Shown piece by piece: positions 7,813 through 15,844 of a stretch of 34,745 nucleotides of DNA. Below the pieces are notes generated by a model. That model made no database searches. It saw only the letters and a program-made list of their open reading frames with translations, and was not told where the DNA came from. The DNA lies in assembly GCF_002250705.1 (NCBI RefSeq), contig NZ_NMVP01000019.1, forward strand, positions 1-34,745. The letters run 5' to 3'. The DNA is from Enemella evansiae. Lineage in GTDB: Bacteria > Actinomycetota > Actinomycetes > Propionibacteriales > Propionibacteriaceae. Position 1 is the first letter of the stretch; every line of letters starts with the position of its first letter. The position numbers were made by a program, and so were the translations under genes.

Positions 7813-8267
7813 GCGCCTCGGACCGGTTGGACGCCCTCGGGGTGATCCTGCCGCCGGTCCCGCAGCCGGTCGCCGCCTACGTGCCGGCGGTGCGCAGCGG
7901 CGAGCTGATCTACACCTCCGGCCAGGTGCCGATGGTGGACGGCAAACCGGTCGCCACCGGCAAGGTCGGTGACGAGCTGACCCTGGAACAGGGTGTCGCC
8001 GCCGCCCGGGTCTGCGCGCTGAACGCGGTCGCCGCCGCCGCCGAACAGGCCGGCGGCATCGACAACATCGCCCAGATCGTCAAGGTGACGATCTTCGTCG
8101 CCTCCGATCCCGACTGGTACGACCAGCCCAAGGTCGGCAACGGTGCCTCCGAGCTGCTCGGCGACATCTTCGGCGACGAGGGCCGGCACGCCCGTTCCGC
8201 GGTCGGCGTCGCGGTGCTGCCGCTGGACGTCCCGGTCGAGGTCGAGCTGATCGTCCGGGTCCGCTAG
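7809..8267 (+). CDS. RidA-family enamine/imine deaminase
   Basis: A 152-residue member of the RidA/YjgF/UK114 family. The family hydrolyses reactive 2-aminoacrylate-type imines released by PLP enzymes. The protein shows the family pattern IYTSGQVP ... GVAAARVCALNAVAA ... RHARSAVGVAVLPLDVPVEVELIV, where the Arg before SAVGV is the substrate-carboxylate ligand. The GTG start at 7809 is coupled to the DUF4177 gene. It matches Rv3678c in the conserved block and is probably a housekeeping copy. A second, divergent RidA is found at 26021-26407. Confidence 0.9.
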   Translation: MSASDRLDALGVILPPVPQPVAAYVPAVRSGELIYTSGQVPMVDGKPVATGKVGDELTLEQGVAAARVCALNAVAAAAEQAGGIDNIAQIVKVTIFVASDPDWYDQPKVGNGASELLGDIFGDEGRHARSAVGVAVLPLDVPVEVELIVRVR

Positions 8268-8282
8268 GGCCCGGAGCCGACG

Positions 8283-8990
8283 ATGACGTTCACCGGCGCG
8301 CATTCCTGGGAGGTGCTCGAGGTCGTCCCCGCCGAGGTGATGACCCGGGTACCGAGCAGCTGGGCGGCGAAGAGCCGCGCCCCGCTGCCACCCGGGGTGC
8401 AGCCGGTGACGCCGCGGCTCGCCGCCACCCTGGTGCTGGTGCGCGAAGGGGCCGACGAGGGGCTGCGGGTGTGGCTGATGCGGCGCAGCGGCGGGATGAA
8501 GTTCGCCGGCGTCTGGGCCTTCCCCGGCGGCAAGGTGGAGCCGGTCGACGAGCAGCAGCCCGACCCGCTCCTCGCCTGCGTACTCCGCGAATGCCGCGAG
8601 GAGACCGGACTCGACCTGGCCGCCTCCCGCCCGATCCCGTGGGCGCGCTGGATCACCCCGGACACCAGCCCCTACCGCTTCGACACCTGGTTCTTCGTGC
8701 TGCCGGTGCCCGACGGGCTCGAGCCCCAGAACACCTCCAGCGAGGCGGATCTGGTCGGCTGGCAGTCCCCGGAGGCGGTGCTCGCCGAAGACCGGGCCGC
8801 CGCCGACGGCGCGGTGACCCTGCTGCCGCCGACCCGCTCGGTGCTCACCGAGCTCGCGCTGCTGGGCAGCCTGGCGCGCCTTCGCGAGGCGGCGGCGCAG
8901 CGGGTGATCGAACCGGTCTCCCCGCGACTGGTACGCGACGGTGCGGGCTGGCGGGCCAGCCATCCGCGCCGGGACGGGAGCTGGACATGA
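8283..8990 (+). CDS. NUDIX hydrolase
   Basis: A 235-residue NUDIX protein. The NUDIX box starts at FPGGKVEP (80-87) and ends REcrEEtGL (102-110), with a few extra residues between the two halves compared with the standard G-x5-E-x7-REUxEExGU motif. The conserved glutamates that bind metal are present. The substrate (a nucleoside diphosphate linked to some group) cannot be told. The start is the ATG at 8283, with CGGAG 6 nt upstream. The stop overlaps the next gene's ATG (ATGA), so it is coupled to the metallo-beta-lactamase-fold protein. Confidence 0.88.
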   Translation: MTFTGAHSWEVLEVVPAEVMTRVPSSWAAKSRAPLPPGVQPVTPRLAATLVLVREGADEGLRVWLMRRSGGMKFAGVWAFPGGKVEPVDEQQPDPLLACVLRECREETGLDLAASRPIPWARWITPDTSPYRFDTWFFVLPVPDGLEPQNTSSEADLVGWQSPEAVLAEDRAAADGAVTLLPPTRSVLTELALLGSLARLREAAAQRVIEPVSPRLVRDGAGWRASHPRRDGSWT

Positions 8991-9766
8991 GCTGGCAACC
9001 GGAACTCGTGCTCGCGCCGAATGCGGGCCCGATGACGCTGGAGGGCACCAACACCTGGCTGCTCGCCCCGCCGGGGGAGCCGGCCGTGGTGATCGACCCC
9101 GGGCCGGACGATCCCGGCCACCTGGCAGCGATCGAATCGCTGTGTCCGCAGGGAATCCGCGAGATCTGGGTGACCCACCATCACGCCGACCATCTGGAGG
9201 CCACCCCGGTGCTGGCGGCCCGGGCAGGATCCGAGGTGCGGGCGTACGATCCGGAACTCTGCGACCGCCCGCTGACCGACGGTGAGACGGTTGAGCTGGG
9301 TGGCCGGGAACTGCTGGTCCGGCACATTCCCGGGCACACCGCCGATTCGATCGGGTTCCTGCTTGGTGATGATTTCTTTTCCGGGGACATGGTGCTCGGC
9401 CGTGGGACCACGGTGATCATGCACCCCGACGGCGATCTCGCGGCCTATCTGGACTCACTCACCGTGATGCAGGACCTGGTCGCCGACCGGGGCGTACACC
9501 GGATCCTGCCCGGGCACGGGCCGATCGTCGACGATCCCGCCGAGCGGCTGGCGCACTACCGGGAACACCGGTTGGAGCGGCTGCAGCAGGTGCGCGACGC
9601 GCTGGCCGCCGGCGCCCGCACGGCCGAGGAGGTCGTTGCGGTCGTCTATCCGGATGTCGATGAGGGGGTACGCCGGGCCGCGGAGGCCTCCGCCCGTGCC
9701 CAGCTGGCCTATCTGACCTGGGGCCGGTTCAGCGGGCGCGGCGCTCGACCCGCTCCAGGTCGGTGA
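8987..9766 (+). CDS. metallo-beta-lactamase-fold hydrolase (LACTB2-like)
   Basis: A 259-residue MBL-fold protein with the metal motif THHHADH (63-69; H64, H66, D68 and H69 fit HxHxDH), then GHT, FFSGDMVL with the bridging Asp, and LPGHGP. A C-terminal helical segment (about 185-250) resembles the winged-helix tail of LACTB2-type nucleases. Its place next to crp matches Rv3677c. The family includes RNases and thioester hydrolases, so the substrate stays open. The last 38 bases overlap the convergent crp gene. Confidence 0.88.
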   Translation: MSWQPELVLAPNAGPMTLEGTNTWLLAPPGEPAVVIDPGPDDPGHLAAIESLCPQGIREIWVTHHHADHLEATPVLAARAGSEVRAYDPELCDRPLTDGETVELGGRELLVRHIPGHTADSIGFLLGDDFFSGDMVLGRGTTVIMHPDGDLAAYLDSLTVMQDLVADRGVHRILPGHGPIVDDPAERLAHYREHRLERLQQVRDALAAGARTAEEVVAVVYPDVDEGVRRAAEASARAQLAYLTWGRFSGRGARPAPGR

Positions 9767-10409
9767 TCGTCACCGAACGGGGTTCGAGACGGATCCAGCC
9801 GCGGGTGGCGAAGTCGGCGAGCGCCTTGTTGACGGTCTCGCGAGAGGCGCCGACCAGTTGGGCCAGCTCCTCCTGGGTGAGCTCGTGGTGCACCACCAGG
9901 CCGGTCTCGGTGCGCTCGCCGAAGCGGGAGGCCAGATCGAGCAGCGCCTTGGCCACCCGGCCCGGCACGTCGGAGAAGACCAGGTCGGAGACCACGTCGT
10001 TGGCGCGCCGCAACCGGCCGGCGAGCTGACCGAGCAGGCCGCGGGCCACCTCGGGGCGGCCGTCGAGCCAACGGATCAACTCGTCGTGCTCGAGCACGCG
10101 CAGTTCGCAGCGGGTCACCGCGGTCGCGGTGGTGGAGCGCGGGCCGGGATCGAAGACCGACAGCTCGCCGAACATCTGGCCCGGGCCGAGGACGGCGAGC
10201 AGATTCTCCCGGCCGGTGCTGCCGTGCCGACCGAGCTTGATCTTGCCGTCGACGACGACGAACAGCTGATCGCCGGTGTCGCCCTCATGGAACAGGGTGG
10301 CCCCACGGTTCAGCGTCACGGTCTGCATGGCCGAAGCCAGCGACTGGTACGCCTCCTGGTCCAGACCCTTGAACAGGGGCGCCTGCTTGAGCACGTCCTT
10401 TGGTTCCAC
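9729..10409 (-). CDS. crp: Crp/Fnr-family cAMP-responsive regulator
   Basis: A 226-residue global regulator of the Crp class. The cyclic-nucleotide domain (about 12-130) keeps the phosphate-binding cassette GELSVFDPGPRSTTA (81-95), where the Glu and the Arg-Ser pair bind cAMP. A C-terminal winged helix has LTQEELAQLVGASRETVNKAL (about 178-197). Length and sequence style fit the mycobacterial Crp (Rv3676)/corynebacterial GlxR group, as does the position beside nth. The GTG start at 10409 is preceded by GGAGAG. A Crp-like palindrome lies in the gap to nth, so autoregulation is possible. The 3' end overlaps the MBL gene tail to tail by 38 bp. Confidence 0.93.
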   Translation of the reverse strand: MEPKDVLKQAPLFKGLDQEAYQSLASAMQTVTLNRGATLFHEGDTGDQLFVVVDGKIKLGRHGSTGRENLLAVLGPGQMFGELSVFDPGPRSTTATAVTRCELRVLEHDELIRWLDGRPEVARGLLGQLAGRLRRANDVVSDLVFSDVPGRVAKALLDLASRFGERTETGLVVHHELTQEELAQLVGASRETVNKALADFATRGWIRLEPRSVTITDLERVERRAR

Positions 10410-10459
10410 GAAACTCTCCTGTCAATCTGCCTATCGGTCAGCCTATCGTTCCGATCCAG

Positions 10460-10475
10460 TGTGGGCAGCGTCACG
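10460..10475. promoter_or_regulatory. candidate Crp binding site
   Basis: TGTGG-GCAGCG-TCACG matches 8 of the 10 informative bases of the Crp consensus TGTGA-N6-TCACA. It lies in the 96-bp gap between divergent crp and nth, 51 bp upstream of the crp start codon and about 20 bp upstream of the nth -10 element. Confidence 0.45.
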
Positions 10476-10493
10476 GCCCCGCGCGCCGGGCAC

Positions 10494-10499
10494 TAGGCT
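10494..10499 (+). promoter_or_regulatory. -10 element TAGGCT, leaderless start of nth
   Basis: TAGGCT is followed by GGCCGC and the ATG at 10506. The spacing and the absence of a Shine-Dalgarno sequence suggest transcription starts on the A of ATG. Confidence 0.5.
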
Positions 10500-10505
10500 G
10501 GCCGC

Positions 10506-11225
10506 ATGCCGAGCAGCCGGACCGAGGTGGCCGAGAAACCGCCGACCGCACTGGTCCGCCGGGCCCGGAAGATCAACCGGATCCTGGCCGAGACCTACCC
10601 CGATGCGAAGGCCGAGCTGGACTTCACCAATCCGCTCGAACTGCTGGTGGCCACCGTGCTCTCCGCCCAGTCGACCGACAAGCGTGTGAACATGGTCACC
10701 CCGGAACTGTTCCGGCGCTATCCGGATGCCGCGGCCCTGGCCGGCGCGGACCGGGCCGAGCTGGAGGAGCTGATCCGACCGACCGGCTTCTTCCGGGCCA
10801 AGTCCGACTCGCTGATCCGGATCGGGCAGGCCCTGGTGGAGCGGTTCGACGGCGAGGTGCCGGGCAACCTCGAGGACCTGGTGACCCTGCCCGGGGTCGG
10901 GCGCAAGACCGCCAATGTGGTGCTCGGCAACGCTTTCGGGGTGCCGGGCATCACGGTCGACACCCACTTCAAACGGCTCTCCCAACGCTTCGGCTGGACC
11001 ACCAGCAGCGACCCGGACCGGATCGAGGCCGAGGTCGGTGCGCTGTTCCCGCCCAAGGACTGGGTGATGCTCTGCCACCACGTGATCTGGCACGGCCGGC
11101 GCTGCTGTCACGCCCGCCGGCCCGCCTGCGGCGCCTGCCCGGTGGCCTCGCTCTGCCCCTCCTATGGCGAGGGCCCCACGGATCCGGAGGTGGCGGCCAA
11201 GCTGATCCGGGAACCGCGCGGATGA
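10506..11225 (+). CDS. nth: endonuclease III (DNA glycosylase/AP lyase)
   Basis: Removes oxidised pyrimidines and cuts abasic sites in base-excision repair. The 239-residue protein has the helix-hairpin-helix [12 protein letters not shown] with the Schiff-base lysine (K134), the catalytic Asp in TVDTH (D152), and a C-terminal [4Fe-4S] loop with cysteines 201, 208, 211 and 217 in the C-x6-C-x2-C-x5-C spacing. It is divergent from crp, as in mycobacteria, and its stop overlaps the start of the thioredoxin-like gene (ATGA). All active-site residues are present. Confidence 0.96.
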   Translation: MPSSRTEVAEKPPTALVRRARKINRILAETYPDAKAELDFTNPLELLVATVLSAQSTDKRVNMVTPELFRRYPDAAALAGADRAELEELIRPTGFFRAKSDSLIRIGQALVERFDGEVPGNLEDLVTLPGVGRKTANVVLGNAFGVPGITVDTHFKRLSQRFGWTTSSDPDRIEAEVGALFPPKDWVMLCHHVIWHGRRCCHARRPACGACPVASLCPSYGEGPTDPEVAAKLIREPRG

Positions 11226-11896
11226 GGCGTACCCGGTTGCCGGCCGTCGTGCTGGCCGCGGTCTCGGCGGTCTCGTTGCTGGCCGGGTGTGCCGGTACGC
11301 CGCCGGTCACCGCCTCGCCCGGTGCGGCGGCACCCGGGGCCGGTGGGGCCGAGACCGGTCCCGACGCGGCCGACGCACCCGGCACGGCCCCGTTGCTGGA
11401 CGCCCGTCGGGCCGCCGGGGTCGCCGACTGCCCGGCCGCCGATCCGGGCGTACCCGCGGTGGCCAACGGATTGCCCGAGGTGACGCTGCCGTGCTTCGGC
11501 GAGGACTCCCAGGTCCGGTTGGCCGGGCTGCGCGGCACACCGCTGGTGATCAACGTCTGGGCGCAGTGGTGCGGGCCGTGCCGGACCGAGGCGCCGATGC
11601 TGGCCGAGTACGCCGACCGGGTCGCCGCCGCCGGTGAACCGGTGCAACTGCTCGGCATCGACTACGCCGACCCGCGCCCGGATCTGGCGCTGGAGTTCGC
11701 CCAGCAGGCCGGCTGGCGCTATCCGCAGCTGGTCGACCCACAGCGCCGGATCCAGCCCGGGCTGAGCATCATCGGCCCGCCGCAGACGATCCTGGTCCGT
11801 GCCGACGGCACCATCGCCTATCGCCATCCCGGCCCGGTCACCTCCACCCAGCAGCTCAGCGACCTGGTCGCGGACAAGCTGGGGGTGCGGGTGTGA
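11222..11896 (+). CDS. TlpA/ResA-like thioredoxin lipoprotein
   Basis: A 224-residue exported thiol-disulfide oxidoreductase. A short signal peptide ends in the lipobox LLAGC (Cys23 lipidated), followed by an Ala/Gly/Pro-rich linker (about 25-65) and a thioredoxin domain with WCGPC (116-120) and a cis-Pro in IIGPPQT. It probably reduces or forms disulfides outside the membrane, for example in c-type cytochrome assembly; the partner is not in the window. The place between nth and the CoA-type NUDIX gene matches Rv3673c. Both ends overlap the neighbours by four bases (ATGA, GTGA), so nth, this gene and the NUDIX gene form one coupled operon. Confidence 0.92.
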   Translation: MRRTRLPAVVLAAVSAVSLLAGCAGTPPVTASPGAAAPGAGGAETGPDAADAPGTAPLLDARRAAGVADCPAADPGVPAVANGLPEVTLPCFGEDSQVRLAGLRGTPLVINVWAQWCGPCRTEAPMLAEYADRVAAAGEPVQLLGIDYADPRPDLALEFAQQAGWRYPQLVDPQRRIQPGLSIIGPPQTILVRADGTIAYRHPGPVTSTQQLSDLVADKLGVRV

Positions 11897-12579
11897 CCGG
11901 TACGCCCGCGGCGCCGCCCCAGCTCGCCCGGCTGGTCGCGGCCCTGGACCAGCCCGACCAGGTGCACGGCGTGGTCGCCGACCGGCCCGGCCGCGGCGGC
12001 CGCCAGGCGGGGGTGCTGGCCCTGTTCGCGACCGAGCCGGAGCTCGCGGTGGTGGTCACCGAGCGGGCCGTGACGCTGCGCTCGCACGCCGGCCAGGTGT
12101 CCTTCCCCGGTGGCGCGATGGACCCCGGCGACCCCTCGCTGGAGGCGACCGCACTGCGTGAGGCAGCCGAGGAGATCGGGGTCGATCCGGGCACCGTCGA
12201 GGTGCTCGGCCGGGTACCGGCGGTGCACGTGGCGGTCAGCGGCTTCGATGTGAACACCGTCGTCGGCTGGTGGCGTACGCCGCATCCGATCTCGGCGGTG
12301 GACGCCGCCGAGGTGGCCTCGGTGCACCTGATCCCGGTGGCCCGGTTGGCCGACCCGGCGAACCGGCGGGTCGCCCGGCACCCCTCCGGTTATCGCGGGC
12401 CGGCGTTCGTGATCGACGACCTGTTCATCTGGGGGCTGACCGCCGGGCTGCTCGCCGGGTTGCTCCGGCTGGCCGGCTGGGAGCAGCCGTGGAACCGCCG
12501 GTTGGAGGCCGAGGTGCCGGCCCGGTTCCTGCGTGATCGCTCGCGTACCGAGCCGCGTACCGGCCCGGACACCCACTGA
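11893..12579 (+). CDS. NUDIX hydrolase, CoA pyrophosphatase type
   Basis: A 228-residue protein with the extended signature HAGQVSFPGGAMDPGD (65-80) followed by LREAAEEIGV. The H-x-GQVxFPGG segment marks the NudL/CoA pyrophosphatase group, which cleaves coenzyme A or its derivatives to phosphopantetheine and 3',5'-ADP. The GTG start overlaps the lipoprotein stop. Corresponds in position to Rv3672c. It closes the conserved block; the next gene, a GH13 enzyme, has its own promoter. CoA as substrate is a family-based inference. Confidence 0.88.
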   Translation: MTGTPAAPPQLARLVAALDQPDQVHGVVADRPGRGGRQAGVLALFATEPELAVVVTERAVTLRSHAGQVSFPGGAMDPGDPSLEATALREAAEEIGVDPGTVEVLGRVPAVHVAVSGFDVNTVVGWWRTPHPISAVDAAEVASVHLIPVARLADPANRRVARHPSGYRGPAFVIDDLFIWGLTAGLLAGLLRLAGWEQPWNRRLEAEVPARFLRDRSRTEPRTGPDTH

Positions 12580-12594
12580 CGGTATTCAGACTCG

Positions 12595-12612
12595 GCTGAC
12601 AGGTCGGTCAGC
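12595..12612. promoter_or_regulatory. candidate operator of the alpha-glucosidase gene
   Basis: GCTGAC-AGGTCG-GTCAGC is a perfect inverted repeat ending 8 bp before the -10 hexamer TAGGTT, so it covers the -35 region. No regulator gene for it is visible nearby. A LacI-type site would be usual for this enzyme class, but the sequence is not diagnostic. Confidence 0.45.
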
Positions 12613-12619
12613 GACTGCG

Positions 12620-12625
12620 TAGGTT
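12620..12625 (+). promoter_or_regulatory. -10 element TAGGTT, start of the alpha-glucosidase gene
   Basis: TAGGTT is followed by GGGGGC and the ATG at 12632. The G run is too close to the ATG to act as a normal ribosome-binding site, so a leaderless mRNA is likely. Confidence 0.45.
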
Positions 12626-12631
12626 GGGGGC

Positions 12632-14344
12632 ATGAGTTCGGCATTCGTCGTCCCCGCCCATCGCGCAGACCCCGACTGGTGGCGCAGTCAGGTCGTCTAC
12701 CAGATCTATCCGCGCTCCTTCGCCGACTCCGACGGTGATGGGATCGGTGATCTGCGCGGCATCATCGACCACCTGGACCACCTGGCCGACCTCGGGGTCG
12801 GGGTGGTCTGGCTGAGCCCGATCTACCGCTCGCCGCAGGACGACAACGGCTACGACATCTCCGACTACACCGATGTCGACCCGATGTTCGGCAGCCTGGC
12901 CGATCTGGACGAGCTGATCGCCGGGCTGCACGAGCGCGGCATCGCGTTGGTGATGGATCTGGTGGTGAACCACACCTCCGACGAGCATCCCTGGTTCGTC
13001 GAGTCCCGCGATCCCGATTCGCCGAAGCGGAACTGGTACTGGTGGCGTCCGCCGCGGGTCGCCGAGGACGGTACGCCGCTGCCGCCGACCAACTGGGAGT
13101 CGGCGTTCTCGGGGTCGGCCTGGGAGTTCGACGAGGCCTCCGGTGAGTACTACCTGCACCTGTTCAGCCGCAAGCAGCCGGACCTGAACTGGGAGAATCC
13201 CGAAGTGCGCAAGGAGATCCACGCGATGATGCGGTGGTGGCTGGACCGCGGCGTGGACGGCTTCCGGATGGATGTCATCAACTTCATCTCCAAGACCGAG
13301 CCGCTGGTCGACGGGCCCGAGATCCCGGGGCGGGCCTATTCGCCGGCGTTTCCGATGGTTGCCGACGGCCCGCGGATGCATGAGTTCCTGCACGAGATGT
13401 ACGCCGAGGTGCTGGCCGACCGGAATCTGATCACGGTGGGGGAGATGCCCGGGGTCACCGTCGCCGAGGCCCGGCGCTACACCGCCGCGGATCGCCACGA
13501 GCTGGACATGGTGTTCACCTTCGAACACGTCGCCCTGGATGTCGGTGCCACCAAGTGGGACCGGGTGCCGATTTCCCTGCCGGTGTTGAAGAAGAACCTG
13601 GCCAGCTGGCAGGAGGGGTTGGCCGACGAGGGCTGGAACTCGCTCTACTGGGACAACCACGACCAGCCGCGCGCGGTCTCCCGGTTCGGCGATGACGCAC
13701 CCGAGCACCGGGTCGCCTCGGCCAAGACGCTCGCCACCGTGCTGCATCTGCACCGTGGTACGCCATATGTCTATCAGGGCCAGGAGATCGGCATGACCAA
13801 TGCCGGTTTCACCGAGATCGGCCAGTATCGCGACATCGAGGCGCTCAACCATCACGCGGAGGCGGTTGCCGGTGGTGCCGACCCCGAGGTGCTGCTCGCC
13901 CAGCAGGCCGTGCAGACCCGGGACAATGCGCGCACCCCGATGCAGTGGGACGATTCCGCCTCGGCGGGGTTCAGCTCCGGCACCCCGTGGATCGGCGTGA
14001 ATCCCAACCACACCGAGATCAACGTCGCCGCCCAGGCTGGAGACCCCGACTCGGTGCTCGCGCACTACCGGGAGCTGATCGCGCTGCGACGCAGCGAGCC
14101 GGCGATCGTCGACGGCCGTTTCGAGCTGCGGTACGCCGACGACGAGCAGCTGTGGGTGTTCACCCGCAGCACCGACACCACCGTGCTCACCGTGCTGGCC
14201 AACTGCTCCAGCGACCCGGTGGCCGTCCCGACCGACCTGGCCGCCGAGCTGACCGATGCCGAACTGCTGCTCGGAACGCACGACGAGCGTTTCCCGGATT
14301 CCCTGCAGCCATGGGAATCCCGCCTGCTACGCAGTGCCCGCTGA
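12632..14344 (+). CDS. GH13 alpha-glucosidase (oligo-1,6-glucosidase type)
   Basis: A 570-residue cytoplasmic alpha-amylase-family enzyme that releases glucose from short alpha-glucans. Visible motifs are QIYPRSFADSDGDGIGD with the calcium loop (24-40), DLVVNHTSDEH (109-119), GFRMDVIN with nucleophile Asp214, VGEMPG with acid/base Glu271, and DNHDQPR with Asp344. The residue after the nucleophile is Val215. In this family Val here goes with alpha-1,6 (isomaltose-like) specificity and Thr with maltases, so oligo-1,6-glucosidase is favoured. The last 18 bases overlap the convergent reductase gene. No sugar transporter is nearby. Confidence 0.93.
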   Translation: MSSAFVVPAHRADPDWWRSQVVYQIYPRSFADSDGDGIGDLRGIIDHLDHLADLGVGVVWLSPIYRSPQDDNGYDISDYTDVDPMFGSLADLDELIAGLHERGIALVMDLVVNHTSDEHPWFVESRDPDSPKRNWYWWRPPRVAEDGTPLPPTNWESAFSGSAWEFDEASGEYYLHLFSRKQPDLNWENPEVRKEIHAMMRWWLDRGVDGFRMDVINFISKTEPLVDGPEIPGRAYSPAFPMVADGPRMHEFLHEMYAEVLADRNLITVGEMPGVTVAEARRYTAADRHELDMVFTFEHVALDVGATKWDRVPISLPVLKKNLASWQEGLADEGWNSLYWDNHDQPRAVSRFGDDAPEHRVASAKTLATVLHLHRGTPYVYQGQEIGMTNAGFTEIGQYRDIEALNHHAEAVAGGADPEVLLAQQAVQTRDNARTPMQWDDSASAGFSSGTPWIGVNPNHTEINVAAQAGDPDSVLAHYRELIALRRSEPAIVDGRFELRYADDEQLWVFTRSTDTTVLTVLANCSSDPVAVPTDLAAELTDAELLLGTHDERFPDSLQPWESRLLRSAR

Positions 14345-14905
14345 GCGCGGGCCGACGGGTCGGTAGGTGGCGGTCAGGAAGGTACCGCTGCGCCCCGCGC
14401 TGACCAGCTCGAGGTCGAACGGCACGGGGAACAACGGTTTCCCGGCGCCCAGGGTGACCGGTGCGATGGACAGCAACAGCTCATCGAGCATTCCCGCGGT
14501 GGCGAATCGGGTCGCGAGCTCGCCGCCGCCGACCACCCAGACGTCCTTGCCGCCCGCGATGCGCTCCAGTTCCGTCCGGAAGTCGGCCGGTTCGCCCGCG
14601 ACCAGGCGTACCGTGTCGGTGGCCGGTGTCAGGTCGCGATGGGTGAAGACGAAGCAGGGTTGGGAATACGGCCAGTCCTCACCCGAGGCGGCCAGGTGGT
14701 CCAGCACCCACTGATAGGTCGCCGCGCCCATCACCAGCACACCGATCTCGGCGATGAAGTCCTCATAGGCAGGGATGCCGCCCGGTTGGTCCGGATGCTC
14801 GGTGGCGGGGGTCTCCGGTTGGCTGAGCAGCCAGTCCAGCGAATCGTCGGGGTCGGCGAGATAACCGTCCAGGGTGGTCGCGGTGTAGTAGCGGTAACGG
14901 GTCAC
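14327..14905 (-). CDS. RibD C-terminal/dihydrofolate reductase-like protein
   Basis: A 192-residue single-domain protein of the RibD_C/DHFR fold, with TATTLDGYLADPDDSLDWL at the N-terminus, GAATYQW in the middle and VWVVGGGELATRF as the NADPH-binding segment. Family members are NADPH-dependent reductases of unknown substrate, common as accessory genes in actinobacteria. The start is the GTG at 14905, behind a GGAGGA at a good distance and overlapping the AraC-type gene stop (GTGA). The longer frame to 14989 has no support. It is coupled to the upstream regulator. Confidence 0.88.
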   Translation of the reverse strand: MTRYRYYTATTLDGYLADPDDSLDWLLSQPETPATEHPDQPGGIPAYEDFIAEIGVLVMGAATYQWVLDHLAASGEDWPYSQPCFVFTHRDLTPATDTVRLVAGEPADFRTELERIAGGKDVWVVGGGELATRFATAGMLDELLLSIAPVTLGAGKPLFPVPFDLELVSAGRSGTFLTATYRPVGPRSAGTA

Positions 14906-15819
14906 GGGGTTCCTCCGGTGAATCGGCGATGCCAGATGATCGGGTCGGGATCGGGCCCGGGCGCGGCGCCGAGGGTGCGCAGCATCCAACGGGCGAGTTG
15001 TCGGCGGTGGGCGGAGAAGGTCAGCGAGTGCGCGACGACCTCGGACAGCAGGAAGCTCTCCGGCGGTTCACAGATCGCGTCGATGATCCGGTCGTTCCAG
15101 GCCTGCCGCTGATCGATGTCGGCGATCAGCCGCAGCCAGCGCTCGGACACCGCGCGGTGCCTCGCGACCAGGCCGGCCACCTCGGATTCGCCGTCCAGCT
15201 TCGGTTCCTCGGCGCCCTTGATGGCGGCCAGCCACGGCTCGTTCGCCAGTGCCAACTGGCGCAGCACCTGCCACAGCGTCTCCTCGGGACCGGCCCAGTC
15301 GAGGCTCGCACCCCCGGGCTGCAGCACTCGATGCAGATCCCCGGTCGGCACATCGCAGGCACACTCCAGCAGGGCAGCGACATCCCAGCTGTCGTGTTCG
15401 ACCAGGATCGCCAGCACCCCGGAACCGACACCCGGTGGACCGTGCACCCACAGCGCGGTCGGGGAGTGGAAGTGGATCCCGTTGACCGATTCGAGCCAGT
15501 GCCCGCGCGCGTCGTCGATCGGGGTCTGACTGGGTGCGAAACCGTGGGCCCGCCGGTACGCCCGGGTGAAGCCGTCCACCGAGTCGTAACCGGCATCGAA
15601 CGCCGTATCGGTCACCGACGCCCCGCGCTGCATTCGCCAGGCGGCCCGCTCCAGCTCGATCCGCCGGCGCAGCGCCACCGGTGACTCACCGGCCAGTCGG
15701 GTCACCTCGCGGCTGAAATGGAAGGGTGAGGAGTGCGCCGCGGCGGCCATTCCCGCCAGCGAACCCTCACCGTCGAGCACGGCATCGAGCAGCTCGCGCA
15801 GGCGGTCCCGTCCGGTCAT
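14902..15819 (-). CDS. AraC-type regulator fused to a DinB-like domain
   Basis: A 305-residue protein with an AraC helix-turn-helix pair at the N-terminus (about 1-98, with SVTDTAFDAGYDSVDGFTRA), opposite to the usual C-terminal place. The C-terminal part (about 150-285) reads as a DinB/YfiT-type four-helix bundle. Its last helix, VVAHSLTFSAHRRQLARWML, carries histidines at DinB metal-ligand spacing. The DinB fold often binds a metal and acts on small thiols; here it may be a sensor. It is transcribed ahead of the RibD-type reductase with a 4-base overlap. The effector is unknown. Confidence 0.85.
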   Translation of the reverse strand: MTGRDRLRELLDAVLDGEGSLAGMAAAAHSSPFHFSREVTRLAGESPVALRRRIELERAAWRMQRGASVTDTAFDAGYDSVDGFTRAYRRAHGFAPSQTPIDDARGHWLESVNGIHFHSPTALWVHGPPGVGSGVLAILVEHDSWDVAALLECACDVPTGDLHRVLQPGGASLDWAGPEETLWQVLRQLALANEPWLAAIKGAEEPKLDGESEVAGLVARHRAVSERWLRLIADIDQRQAWNDRIIDAICEPPESFLLSEVVAHSLTFSAHRRQLARWMLRTLGAAPGPDPDPIIWHRRFTGGTP

Positions 15820-15844
15820 GGCATCAGTATCACCGCCCGGGCCG

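Noticed and set aside
12608..14281. 557-codon open frame on the minus strand opposite the GH13 gene
   Set aside because: The plus-strand product has all catalytic motifs. The reverse frame is low-complexity (His/Gly/Arg/Asp/Val-rich) and is a typical high-GC shadow.
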